Below, piece by piece: positions 6,990-14,082 of a DNA stretch of 16,386 nt (its first letter is position 1; the number at the start of each line of letters is the position of its first letter). The DNA lies in the NCBI GenBank assembly GCA_964624825.1, contig CAZUYD010000035.1, positions 1 to 16,386 on the forward strand, read 5' to 3'. The position numbers and the translations under genes were made by a program. Source of the stretch: Enorma sp964624825 (GTDB taxonomy: Bacteria; Actinomycetota; Coriobacteriia; Coriobacteriales; Coriobacteriaceae). The notes below the pieces were generated by a model. The model was not told where the DNA came from. It saw nothing but the letters and a program-made list of their open reading frames with translations, and did no database searches.

Positions 6990-6995
6990 ATTGTA
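6990..6995 (-). promoter_or_regulatory. -10 box TACAAT for folP-folK
   Basis: The minus strand reads GATACAATA, five of six matches to TATAAT, and the same 9-mer occurs at the acpS promoter. The start site would be near 6983, giving a leader of about 60 bases containing the 6939-6969 hairpin. The -35 region is poor (TTTTTG at 17 bases). Confidence 0.5.
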
Positions 6996-7013
6996 TCCGG
7001 CGCCGCGCCCAAC

Positions 7014-7056
7014 AAAAACGCACGAACCTAGGTTACAGGAAATAAGAATGCGTGCG
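7014..7056 (-). terminator. Weak terminator candidate downstream of the sirtuin gene
   Basis: On the minus strand CGCACG (7056-7051) can pair with CGTGCG (7024-7019), followed at once by TTTTT (7018-7014). The stem is only 6 bp and the loop is 26 bases, so folding would be weak. It lies between the sirtuin stop and the folP-folK promoter, where a terminator would be expected. Confidence 0.3.
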
Positions 7057-7284
7057 CGGCACGGCAAGGCACGCGGCATCCCGCCTATATGGGAAGTGCC
7101 AGACATATGGAAGACGGCGTCCAGTAGAGCCGGCAGAACCGATGGCGGCAGCTGGGTTGAACCGGCGTTGTCGCCGATACCAGCGACGGCACGGAAAACA
7201 GGGCGGTATCGCCGCAACCGGCACCAAGAGGGAGACGGCGCATCCGCTGCCAGCGACATAGAGGCGAAGCACGCACGCCTGCCG

Positions 7285-8046
7285 CTAGAAGTGAAAAGCC
7301 CGAGCGATGTCGCACGAGATGAGCACGTCTGCCGTGGCATCTTGCGGCGTCGGGTCGCGATTGACGATGACGATCGCGTCGCCGCCGAAGTATTGGATGA
7401 GCCCCGCCGCGGGATACACCACAAGCGACGTCCCGCCGATGACGAGCAGGTCGGCGTGCGCGATGGCGTATATCGCCCCCTCAAGCACGCTCTGGTCGAG
7501 CGCTTCCTCATAGAGCACCACGTCTGGCTTGACCGCTCCGCCGCACGTCGAACACCGCGGAATACCGTTTTCGTCCTCAAGCTCGCGCGAGACCACTTGT
7601 TCGGCCGAATACACCGCACCGCACCGTTGGCAGATATTGCGATGCACCGAACCGTGAAGCTCGAACACGCGCTGGCTGCCCGCGGCCTGGTGCAGCCCGT
7701 CGATGTTCTGCGTCACCACGGCGTCAAGCGAACCCGCCTGCTCGAGCTCGGCCAGCTTCCGATGGCACTGGTTTGGCTGCGCCCCAAGCGCGACCATGCG
7801 CGCGCGATAGAATCGAAAGAACTTAGCCGGGTGCGTTTGATAGAACGTATGCGAGAGCATGACCTCTGGCGGGTACTCGAATTGCTGGTTATAGAGCCCA
7901 GTAACACTGCGAAAATCGGCGATGCCGCTTGCCGTGGAGACCCCCGCGCCACCAAAGAACACCGCGTGCCTGTGCGCGCAAAACAGCTTCTGAAGCTTCT
8001 CGGCCGCCTCATGCGAATCGGTGATTGCCCGGCCCTGATTCGCCAT
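7285..8046 (-). CDS. NAD-dependent protein deacylase, Sir2 family (sirtuin)
   Basis: This 253-residue sirtuin would use NAD+ to remove acyl groups from protein lysines, releasing nicotinamide and O-acyl-ADP-ribose. It shows GAGVSTASGIADFR (33-46), TQNIDGLHQAAGS (112-124), the catalytic His in ELHGS (His131) and a four-cysteine zinc site (C139, C142, C165, C168). The C-terminal NAD-binding motif GGTSLVVYPAAGL follows. The pattern resembles bacterial class U sirtuins such as Thermotoga Sir2. The canonical GIPDFR has Ala in place of Pro here. The ATG at 8046 gives normal length, although its SD is weak (GGGGTGG). A GTG at 8085 would place codons inside the 8072-8102 palindrome and is less likely. 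It is divergent from exoA. Confidence 0.92.
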   Translation of the reverse strand: MANQGRAITDSHEAAEKLQKLFCAHRHAVFFGGAGVSTASGIADFRSVTGLYNQQFEYPPEVMLSHTFYQTHPAKFFRFYRARMVALGAQPNQCHRKLAELEQAGSLDAVVTQNIDGLHQAAGSQRVFELHGSVHRNICQRCGAVYSAEQVVSRELEDENGIPRCSTCGGAVKPDVVLYEEALDQSVLEGAIYAIAHADLLVIGGTSLVVYPAAGLIQYFGGDAIVIVNRDPTPQDATADVLISCDIARAFHF

Positions 8047-8071
8047 AGCGTTCCACCCCGCTCCCGCAACA

Positions 8072-8102
8072 TGGTAACCTAGCACCTGGTGTTAGGTTAC
8101 CA
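8072..8102. promoter_or_regulatory. 31-bp near-perfect palindrome between divergent genes
   Basis: The sequence is symmetric about base 8087. The left arm TGGTAACCTAGCACC and right arm GGTGTTAGGTTACCA match at 14 of 15 paired positions, with one mismatch (8082/8092) and a single central base. It occupies the middle of the 73 bases between the sirtuin start (8046, minus) and the exoA start (8120, plus). It has no T-tract and lies between divergent genes, so it is not a terminator. A dimeric repressor or activator site controlling both genes is the simplest reading. Core promoter hexamers here are unclear: TACCAT for the sirtuin and TAGGTT for exoA are weak. Confidence 0.7.
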
Positions 8103-8119
8103 CGGTATAAGGAGCCTGA

Positions 8120-8974
8120 ATGGTACGCATCGTCCCTGCAGCGCCCGAGCGCACGTACACCTTTGCGTCGTGGAACGTGAACGGCCTGCGCGCCGTCCTC
8201 AAGAAGGAGCCGAGCTTCGCAGAGGTGATGCACGCGCTCGACGTCGATATTCTGGCCATTCAGGAAACGAAGCTGCAGGCAGGGCAGGTTGAGCTTGATT
8301 TCCCCGGCTACCTGCAGGTATGGAGCTACGCAGAGCGCAAGGGCTATTCGGGAACCGCCGTGTTCGTGCGCGAGGACGCCCTCGGGGCGCCGCGCACGGT
8401 TCGTCATGCCGAGAGCCTGGTGCCCTTAGCCGGTGAGGGCGACGCGGCAGAGCTTGTTGCGGCCGCGGCGACCGAGGGGCGCATCTGCGCGCTCGAGTTC
8501 GATCGCTTCTGGTTCGTAGACGTCTATACCCCGAACGCCCAAAACGAGCTCGCGCGCATCGAGACGCGCATGGCCTGGGACGATGCGTATCGCGTCTTTC
8601 TAAAAGCGCTTGAGCGCGAGACGGAAAAGCCCATTGTCACCTGCGGCGACTTCAACGTCGCACACGAGGAAATCGACCTGAAGAACCCGAAAACCAACCG
8701 CGGCAACGCGGGCTTCTCGGACGAGGAGCGCGGTAAGTTCACCGAACTGCTGGACGCAGGCTTCACCGACACCTTCCGCCATCTGCATCCCGACGAAGCG
8801 GGCGCCTATAGCTGGTGGAGCTACCGCTTCAACGCGCGCAAGAACAACGCGGGGTGGCGCATCGACTACTTCCTGGTGAGCGACTCCATCGCCGACCGCG
8901 TGCGCGACGCAGGCATACGCTCGGACATCTTTGGCAGCGATCACTGCCCCGTCACGCTTACGATCGAGTTGTAA
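8120..8974 (+). CDS. exoA: Exodeoxyribonuclease III (AP endonuclease)
   Basis: This 284-residue member of the exonuclease-endonuclease-phosphatase fold cleaves DNA at abasic sites and removes 3' blocks in base excision repair. Catalytic positions are visible: N21 (WNVNGLRA), E49 (IQETK), Y136 (VYTPNA), D177 and N179 (GDFNVAH), D249 (WRIDYF), and D274-H275 (SDHCP). The segment between about 95 and 120 (Glu/Ala-rich, PLAGEGDAAELVAAAATEG) is longer than the short loop usual in this family and explains the length above 250-268. AAGGAG (8109-8114) precedes ATG 8120. The gene stands alone on the plus strand, divergent from the sirtuin and convergent with the tsaB-rimI-tsaD fusion. Also named xthA. 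Confidence 0.95.
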   Translation: MVRIVPAAPERTYTFASWNVNGLRAVLKKEPSFAEVMHALDVDILAIQETKLQAGQVELDFPGYLQVWSYAERKGYSGTAVFVREDALGAPRTVRHAESLVPLAGEGDAAELVAAAATEGRICALEFDRFWFVDVYTPNAQNELARIETRMAWDDAYRVFLKALERETEKPIVTCGDFNVAHEEIDLKNPKTNRGNAGFSDEERGKFTELLDAGFTDTFRHLHPDEAGAYSWWSYRFNARKNNAGWRIDYFLVSDSIADRVRDAGIRSDIFGSDHCPVTLTIEL

Positions 8975-9039
8975 CAGCTCGACAAGCAACCCGCAGCGCA
9001 ACGGACAGCCGCGACACAGAATAGGAAAATCCTGGGGCG

Positions 9040-11454
9040 CTACAGCGTCATGTTCGGGTCGGCATCGATATCGAATGGCGCGAACTCGCCGCGCTCAAAC
9101 TTACGGCGCGCCACCTCGGCGATCATCGCGGCGTTATCCGTGCAGGCATCGCGTGGCGGAAGCGTCACGCGCACGCCCTGACGACCGAGCTTTCTCACCA
9201 TCATCTGCCGCAGGTGCGGGTTTGCCGCAACGCCGCCGCCGATGCAGTACTCGCGCGCACCCGTTTCGCGCAGGGCGTTCCACGCTTTCTTATATTGGAC
9301 GTCGAACACCGCCGCCTCGAACGACGCCGCCAAATCGGGCAGGTGCATCGTATGGCCGGCTGCGCTCTCTTGCTCGATGTAGTTCACCACCGCCGTCTTA
9401 AGCCCCGAAAGCGAGAACCGGTAATCCCCTTTGCGGTTGAGCGCCCGGGGGAAGTCGATCGCCCGCGGGTCTCCGGTCTCGGCGAGGCGCGAAATGATGG
9501 GGCCGCCCGGATACCCAAGCCCCAGCGCCTTCGCGACCTTATCGAACGCCTCGCCCACCGCATCGTCGAGGGTTTCGCCCAGCACCTGGTAATCGCCCCA
9601 GTCGCGCACATGGACGAGCATGGTGTGCCCGCCCGATACCAGCGTGAATATGAACGGCGGTGTAAGATCGGGCCGCGCAAGCACATTCGCGAAGAGATGC
9701 CCCTCCAGATGGTTCACCGCGATGAGCGGCACATTCGCCATGTAGGCGAGTCCCTTGGCGAAGGCGACGCCTACCACCAGCGCTCCCACAAGTCCTGGAC
9801 CTTGCGTCACGCCGATCGCCGCGAGCTCCTGCGGCTCGAGCGCCCCGCCAGAAAGACCGAGCGTCGCGCTCGCCTCTTCAAGCGCGGCATCCACGACCCC
9901 CACGATGGCCTCGACATGCTTGCGCGAAGCGATCTCGGGCACCACGCCGCCGAAGCGCGCATGAAAATCAATCTGTGTGGACACCTGGTTGGCGAGCATC
10001 GTGCCATCGGCGTCGATTATGGCGGCCGCCGTCTCGTCACAGGAGCTTTCGATTGCCAGTATGGGCTTGCGACGGCATAGCTCCGCACGCTCCTCTTCGG
10101 TGCGTTGCACCGGGGGAAGCGGCCAGGCGCGTACCGCCACCGTGGTCGGCTCCGGCGATGCCGCCTCGACGGGGAGTTTCAGCGGAAGCGGCGCGCGCAT
10201 GATTACGGCATCGGAGCCCTGCCCATAATAGTTCGGCCGCATACCGACCTGTTCAAATCCCAACGACTCATAAAGCGCCCGCGCCGGCTCGTTGCCATGC
10301 TCCACTTCGAGCAAGGCCGCCGTGCAGCCAAGCATCTGCGCGTCATAACTCACGTGCGAGAGAAGCTTTCGCGCGATACCGGCGCGGCGGCGCTCGGGTG
10401 CGACCGCAACGTCTAGGATCTCGACATCCTGCCCGACCACCATGCCGCCGGCAAGCCCCACGAGCTCGCCGGCATCGTGCGCAACCCACCAGCTGCGCGG
10501 CACGGAGGCGTTCGCGCGAAGCTCGTCCAAGAACTGCGCAGCCGTCCAGGGCGTGTGCGCGGCTCCGGCATAGCTGGCCCCTTCAAGCGCCGCAGCCGCC
10601 TCGGCATCCGCGGCACCCATGGGCCGAAGCTGCAGATGGCGCCCGGCCAGCTCGTCGGCAACACCGGTCAGCGCGCTTCGGGCGCTCTGCGTGAGCCCCA
10701 ACCGCCGGCGCTCGTTTTCCTCGGCGTCCGAAAGACGCGTGTAGATGGGTAGCACCAGCGCTGGGTCACCGTTCGCCACGGTCGAACCGGCTTCCCCTCG
10801 CGCCGCGCACCACGCATCCAGCAACCCATCACCGCTCGGCCACCAGAGCGAGCGATCGACCCGCCGCGTCAGTCCCGCCTCATCGAACACCGCACCATAG
10901 CGCACCAAGCCATCGCCCGTCAGCTGGAGCGCATCGGCATCGTCGCGCGCCGCCCACGCCGCCACGGCATCTGCAGCCTTCACGACATGCTCGCGCTCGA
11001 ACAGCCGGTGCACGCCCGCCTCATCGAGCTGGTAGAGCGCCGGATACACCTCGCCACGCATGGCATCGGCCGCAACGCCGAGCAGCCCGCGCACCCCTGA
11101 GCGCCACGACGTCCACGCGCAGGCGTCGAGCGCCGATGCGCCATACAACGGCCGATTTGCGCCCCGCGCCAGCCCCTTTGCCGTCGAGATGCCAATGCGC
11201 ACCCCGGTGAATGATCCCGGGCCTCGCCCCACGATGAACGCGTCGATGTCCTCGCGCGCCACACCCGCTGCGACGAGCGTTGCATCGAGCGTGTTGATCA
11301 GCTCGATGTTTGAATGCCGACGACACATATGGTCGCCCCGGGCAAGCACCTCAACCGCGGGCTCGCCGCCACCAAGGCGCGCTACCGCGCACACCAACAT
11401 ATCGGTCGAAGTATCGAGCGCCACCGCCAGGCGCGACTCGAGACCTGTCCTCAT
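9040..11454 (-). CDS. tsaB-rimI-tsaD: TsaB-RimI-TsaD trifunctional fusion for t6A37 tRNA modification
   Basis: This 804-residue protein joins three usually separate proteins. TsaB (about 8-240) has ALDTSTDML and VGRGPGSFTGVRIGIS (75-90). A GNAT acetyltransferase like RimI (about 273-422) has the acetyl-CoA motif RRAGIA (356-361) and ARALYESLGFE (391-401), and would acetylate the N-terminus of S18. TsaD (about 464-804) has AIESSCDETAAA, the metal-binding HLEGH (582-586), VSGGHTML, DDAVGEAFDKVAK, GGVAANPHLR and CTDNAAMIA (771-779). With TsaE it transfers threonylcarbamoyl to A37 of ANN-decoding tRNAs. A Pro-rich linker (423-460) joins RimI to TsaD. ATG 11454 is chosen for its GGAGG (11463-11467). 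The open frame further upstream to 11670 runs into tsaE and has no similarity. Confidence 0.96.
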   Translation of the reverse strand: MRTGLESRLAVALDTSTDMLVCAVARLGGGEPAVEVLARGDHMCRRHSNIELINTLDATLVAAGVAREDIDAFIVGRGPGSFTGVRIGISTAKGLARGANRPLYGASALDACAWTSWRSGVRGLLGVAADAMRGEVYPALYQLDEAGVHRLFEREHVVKAADAVAAWAARDDADALQLTGDGLVRYGAVFDEAGLTRRVDRSLWWPSGDGLLDAWCAARGEAGSTVANGDPALVLPIYTRLSDAEENERRRLGLTQSARSALTGVADELAGRHLQLRPMGAADAEAAAALEGASYAGAAHTPWTAAQFLDELRANASVPRSWWVAHDAGELVGLAGGMVVGQDVEILDVAVAPERRRAGIARKLLSHVSYDAQMLGCTAALLEVEHGNEPARALYESLGFEQVGMRPNYYGQGSDAVIMRAPLPLKLPVEAASPEPTTVAVRAWPLPPVQRTEEERAELCRRKPILAIESSCDETAAAIIDADGTMLANQVSTQIDFHARFGGVVPEIASRKHVEAIVGVVDAALEEASATLGLSGGALEPQELAAIGVTQGPGLVGALVVGVAFAKGLAYMANVPLIAVNHLEGHLFANVLARPDLTPPFIFTLVSGGHTMLVHVRDWGDYQVLGETLDDAVGEAFDKVAKALGLGYPGGPIISRLAETGDPRAIDFPRALNRKGDYRFSLSGLKTAVVNYIEQESAAGHTMHLPDLAASFEAAVFDVQYKKAWNALRETGAREYCIGGGVAANPHLRQMMVRKLGRQGVRVTLPPRDACTDNAAMIAEVARRKFERGEFAPFDIDADPNMTL

Positions 11455-11478
11455 CGCATAGACCTCCGAAGCCTCATC

Positions 11479-11534
11479 AAAAAATCCTGTGCAGGGACGC
11501 TGCGCAGGGGGCCTGCACGCACGGCCTGCGCAGC
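11479..11534 (-). promoter_or_regulatory. Attenuator-like pair of hairpins before tsaB-rimI-tsaD
   Basis: In the minus-strand RNA a distal hairpin pairs 11534-11525 with 11508-11499 (10 bp of GCTGCGCAGG, extended by GGCC with a small bulge). A proximal hairpin pairs GTGCAGG (11518-11512) with CCTGCAC (11495-11489) and is followed by AGGA and six U (11484-11479). The proximal stem uses bases lying in the loop and right arm of the distal hairpin, so the two structures exclude each other. The fusion's SD begins 12 bases past the U run. Confidence 0.5.
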
Positions 11535-11590
11535 GCGCGCATGTTGAAGACTGCGCCCGAGCTCGCCCTAACGCATCCTGAAAGGCGCGC

Positions 11591-12091
11591 TCACCGCAGC
11601 GCGCGTTGAACCGCCTCATCGATCGCGTGCGCCAAATGCTCTGCGCGCGCACCATGGGGCTCAAGCGCAATGGCGCGCGCCTGCTCCCCGCTTCGCGAGA
11701 TTATCACGCCCAGATATTCGTCGGCGAGCTCATCTTGAAACTGCTCGCCCCACTCCAAAAGACACACGCCCTCGTATCCCAGCACGTCGTATATGCCCGT
11801 ATCCTCGAGCTCGAAAGCGTGCTCAAGCCGGTACAGGTCGAAATGGAACAACGGGATGCGGCCCCCGTCGTGCACCGCCATAAGTGCGAAGGTGGGACTC
11901 GTCACAGGGCGCTCGTCGCCCAATCCACGCGAAACGCCCTTCGTGAACTGAGTTTTTCCCACCCCTAAGCCGCCAGAGAGAATGAGCACGTCCCCGTCGG
12001 CGAGCGCGGGGGCGATGAGCTCCCCAATACGCTCGGTATCGGCCGGCGATGCGCTATGATACAGCCCCTCGGCCGCGCGCTCCAATGCCAT
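11591..12091 (-). CDS. tsaE: t6A biosynthesis ATPase TsaE
   Basis: This 166-residue P-loop ATPase assembles with TsaB and TsaD and drives turnover of the threonylcarbamoyl transfer to A37 of tRNA. It shows Walker A GGLGVGKT (40-47), the switch-like TSPTFAL (64-70), FHFDLYRL (82-89) and EWGEQF (113-118), all typical of TsaE. Length is normal. The Walker A reads GGLGVGKTQF where most TsaE have GDLGAGKTTF. GGGGAG (12097-12102) precedes ATG 12091 by 5 bases. It lies 15 bases after udg and 136 bases before its partner fusion, in the same operon. Confidence 0.95.
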   Translation of the reverse strand: MALERAAEGLYHSASPADTERIGELIAPALADGDVLILSGGLGVGKTQFTKGVSRGLGDERPVTSPTFALMAVHDGGRIPLFHFDLYRLEHAFELEDTGIYDVLGYEGVCLLEWGEQFQDELADEYLGVIISRSGEQARAIALEPHGARAEHLAHAIDEAVQRALR

Positions 12092-12106
12092 AGAAACTCC
12101 CCAGCC

Positions 12107-12850
12107 CTACTCGTCGATCTGCGGCAATGCGTCCGAACCCGTCGCGGCGCACGGTGCCGGCGCGTCAGCAGGCACATGCGACGCGAATGCATCGACTGCC
12201 ACGCGCGGCTCGGTCGATGCGTCCGCCGCGCGCGGTGCTGGCGTCTCGGCCGTCGGATGCCGTGCGAGCCAATCGCCCAACATGCGAAAATCCGCCTCAA
12301 GGAGCTCCTGCCATGCCGGATTGCGCAACGCCGCCGCCGGATGAAATGTAGGCATGACGGTAAAGTGACCCGTCTGGTGGAAGCGCCCGCGCAGCCGCGT
12401 GATGCCGGTCTCGGTCTTAAGCACAAAATGCGTGGCGGGATTCCCCAGCGTCACGACGACATCGGGCCAGATGCTTCGAATCTGCTCGCGCAAAAACGGC
12501 GAGCACGCAAGAACCTCATCCGGCTTCGGGTTGCGGTTCCCCGGCGGACGACATTTGAGCACGTTCGCGATGTATATCTCCTCGCGCGTAAGCCCGGCAA
12601 GCGAAAGAATGCCGTTCAGGTTCTCTCCCGCGCGCCCCACGAACGGTTCGCCCTGCAAATCTTCATTGCGCCCCGGCGCCTCGCCCACAAACATCACCCG
12701 TGCCCGGGGGTTTCCCACACCGAATACGATGTTCGTGCGCGTCTGGGCGAGCTCGCAGAGCCGACAATCGCCCAGCACCGCACGGATCTCATCAAGCGAG
12801 ACTTCGCGTGGCGCCTGCTTGGTGTGCCCGGGAATTTGCATAACGCCCAT
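12107..12850 (-). CDS. udg: Family 4 uracil-DNA glycosylase (iron-sulfur)
   Basis: This 247-residue enzyme removes uracil from DNA, the first step of base excision repair after cytosine deamination. It shows GEAPGRNED (56-64) and PTFHPAAALRNP (167-178, the family HPA motif). Four cysteines fit the 4Fe-4S cluster: C29 and C32 (CRLC), C100 (KCRPPGNRNP) and C116. Residues from about 199 on form a low-complexity Ala/Pro/Asp-rich tail not needed for the catalytic domain. ATG 12850 is chosen for AGGAGG (12855-12860). Its place between alr and tsaE is unusual for an otherwise conserved cluster and suggests insertion or recruitment of a repair gene. Exonuclease III, encoded nearby, would process the abasic sites it makes. 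Confidence 0.94.
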   Translation of the reverse strand: MGVMQIPGHTKQAPREVSLDEIRAVLGDCRLCELAQTRTNIVFGVGNPRARVMFVGEAPGRNEDLQGEPFVGRAGENLNGILSLAGLTREEIYIANVLKCRPPGNRNPKPDEVLACSPFLREQIRSIWPDVVVTLGNPATHFVLKTETGITRLRGRFHQTGHFTVMPTFHPAAALRNPAWQELLEADFRMLGDWLARHPTAETPAPRAADASTEPRVAVDAFASHVPADAPAPCAATGSDALPQIDE

Positions 12851-12895
12851 GGTTCCTCCTTGCACGCCGCAGCACATGCGCTGCGTCAGCTTGTG

Positions 12896-14050
12896 CTACA
12901 GATATACCTTCTCAAGCCGCATGCCGAAACCGCAGGCAACCTCGTAGTTGATGGTTCCGCGCAGCTGTGCCATCTCATCCATGGTAATCACCGCGTCGCC
13001 GTCACGCCCGACGATGGTCATCACGTCCCCGTACTCGGCTTCGGGGATCTGGTGGATCGGCCTTTGCTGGATCGCAACCATGCACTGGTCCATGCAGATA
13101 TTGCCCACCTGCTTGATGCGCTCCCCGCGATAGAGCACTTCCATGCGGTTGGAAAGCGTGCGCGCCAGGCCGTCTGCATAGCCTATCGGCAGCGTGCAGA
13201 TCTGCACGGCCGTCCGCGGCACCCGATACGCGTATCCGTATCCCACGCCCTCACCCATCGCCGGGTGAATGGTGCGCGTCACGCGGGCGCGCACGCTCAT
13301 AACGGGTTCGAGCGCCATGCGCATGCGCGAAGCCTCACAGGGCTGCAGGCCATACAGACCGATTCCCACGCGAACCATATCATGGCGAATCACCGAATCG
13401 AGCATGGTGGCCGACGTGTTGTTGCAGTGGACGATCCCGCAGGGGAACCCGGAATCTTCCAGGGCGGCGACCGCCTCGTCGAAGCGCTTGCACTGCAACT
13501 TGTAATCCCAACCGTCGATATCGTCGGCAGTCGCGAAGTGCGTGAACACCCCGTCGCACTCAAGCCCCCGGTGAAAGCCTATGCTGCGGCAGAACTCAAC
13601 CACGTCTGCGTAGTGCACGCCGATGCGGTTCATGCCTGTTTCAATCGCGAGATGGTATTTGCCGACCGTTCCGGCACCCGCGGCGCATTCACCATACGCC
13701 AGCGCGAATTCGATGGTATAGACGGTCGGCACCAGGTTATGTTCGAGCAGCAGCGGAACGGATTCGACGGGTGGCTCGCTTAGGATGAGGATAGGCGTTG
13801 TGGTGATACCGCCCTCGCGAAGCTGGATGCCCTCGCGGACGGTCGCCACCCCGAACATGTCCGCACCGGTCGAATGCATCACCCGGGCGCACTCAACCGC
13901 ACCGTGCCCGTATGCATCCGCCTTCACGACGCAGCACAGACGCTGGCGCGAGTCCAAACGATTCCTGAACGCGCGCACGTTGCGGCGCAGCGCTCCCCGG
14001 TCAATCTCGATCCATGCCCAGCGCGTCTCGGGCACCTTCCGCATATCCAT
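12896..14050 (-). CDS. alr: Alanine racemase
   Basis: This 384-residue PLP enzyme interconverts L- and D-alanine and supplies D-alanine for peptidoglycan. PLP would bind K43 in VVKADAYGHG (41-50), and the opposing catalytic Tyr is Y271 in GEGVGYGY. R227 (MVRVGIGLYG) is the pyridine-nitrogen-contacting Arg position. LPIGYADGL and NICMDQCMV complete the C-terminal beta domain. Length is standard for the ATG at 14050, which has AAGGGGG 7 bases upstream. A second ATG at 14086 overlaps the nnrE-nnrD stop (ATGA) and would add 12 residues, but has no SD. Both reading frames agree, so only the N-terminus is uncertain. It lies 45 bases upstream of udg. Confidence 0.96.
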   Translation of the reverse strand: MDMRKVPETRWAWIEIDRGALRRNVRAFRNRLDSRQRLCCVVKADAYGHGAVECARVMHSTGADMFGVATVREGIQLREGGITTTPILILSEPPVESVPLLLEHNLVPTVYTIEFALAYGECAAGAGTVGKYHLAIETGMNRIGVHYADVVEFCRSIGFHRGLECDGVFTHFATADDIDGWDYKLQCKRFDEAVAALEDSGFPCGIVHCNNTSATMLDSVIRHDMVRVGIGLYGLQPCEASRMRMALEPVMSVRARVTRTIHPAMGEGVGYGYAYRVPRTAVQICTLPIGYADGLARTLSNRMEVLYRGERIKQVGNICMDQCMVAIQQRPIHQIPEAEYGDVMTIVGRDGDAVITMDEMAQLRGTINYEVACGFGMRLEKVYL

Positions 14051-14082
14051 AGCGCACCCCCTTATGCCGACACCGTACCCTC

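Larger units (their letters stand above)
6923..7284. other. 362-base intergenic stretch between the sirtuin gene and folP-folK
   Basis: Its left part carries the folP-folK SD, a leader hairpin (6939-6969), a TACAAT -10 box (6990-6995), a T-tract hairpin (7014-7056) and the palindrome AACCTAGGTT (7025-7034). The right part (about 7060-7284) is GC-rich and holds an imperfect inverted repeat (GTTG...GATACC near 7167-7181 against GGTATC...CAAC at 7205-7218). ORFs through it lack SDs and similarity, and I call no gene. Confidence 0.5.

Noticed and set aside
7033..7272. 79-codon minus-strand ORF just after the sirtuin stop
   Set aside because: It has a GTG start with only a weak GGCAGG upstream, an Arg/Cys-rich product, and it crosses the terminator candidate and palindrome.
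6228..7619. 463-codon minus-strand ORF spanning the sirtuin, intergenic region and folP
   Set aside because: It is out of frame with both genes and covers conserved motifs of each. High GC content explains its openness.
6967..8082. 371-codon plus-strand ORF across the sirtuin gene
   Set aside because: It is antisense to a clear sirtuin with all motifs, has no SD, and its product is Arg/His-rich as expected for a shadow of GC-rich coding DNA.
8964..8982. Terminator at the end of exoA (TCGAG...CTCGA)
   Set aside because: The stem is about 6 bp, overlaps the stop codon and has no T-tract, so it does not meet the form of an intrinsic terminator.
12056..13783. 575-codon plus-strand ORF opposite udg and alr
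   Set aside because: It is a shadow frame of two well-identified genes, with a His/Arg-rich composition and no recognisable domain.
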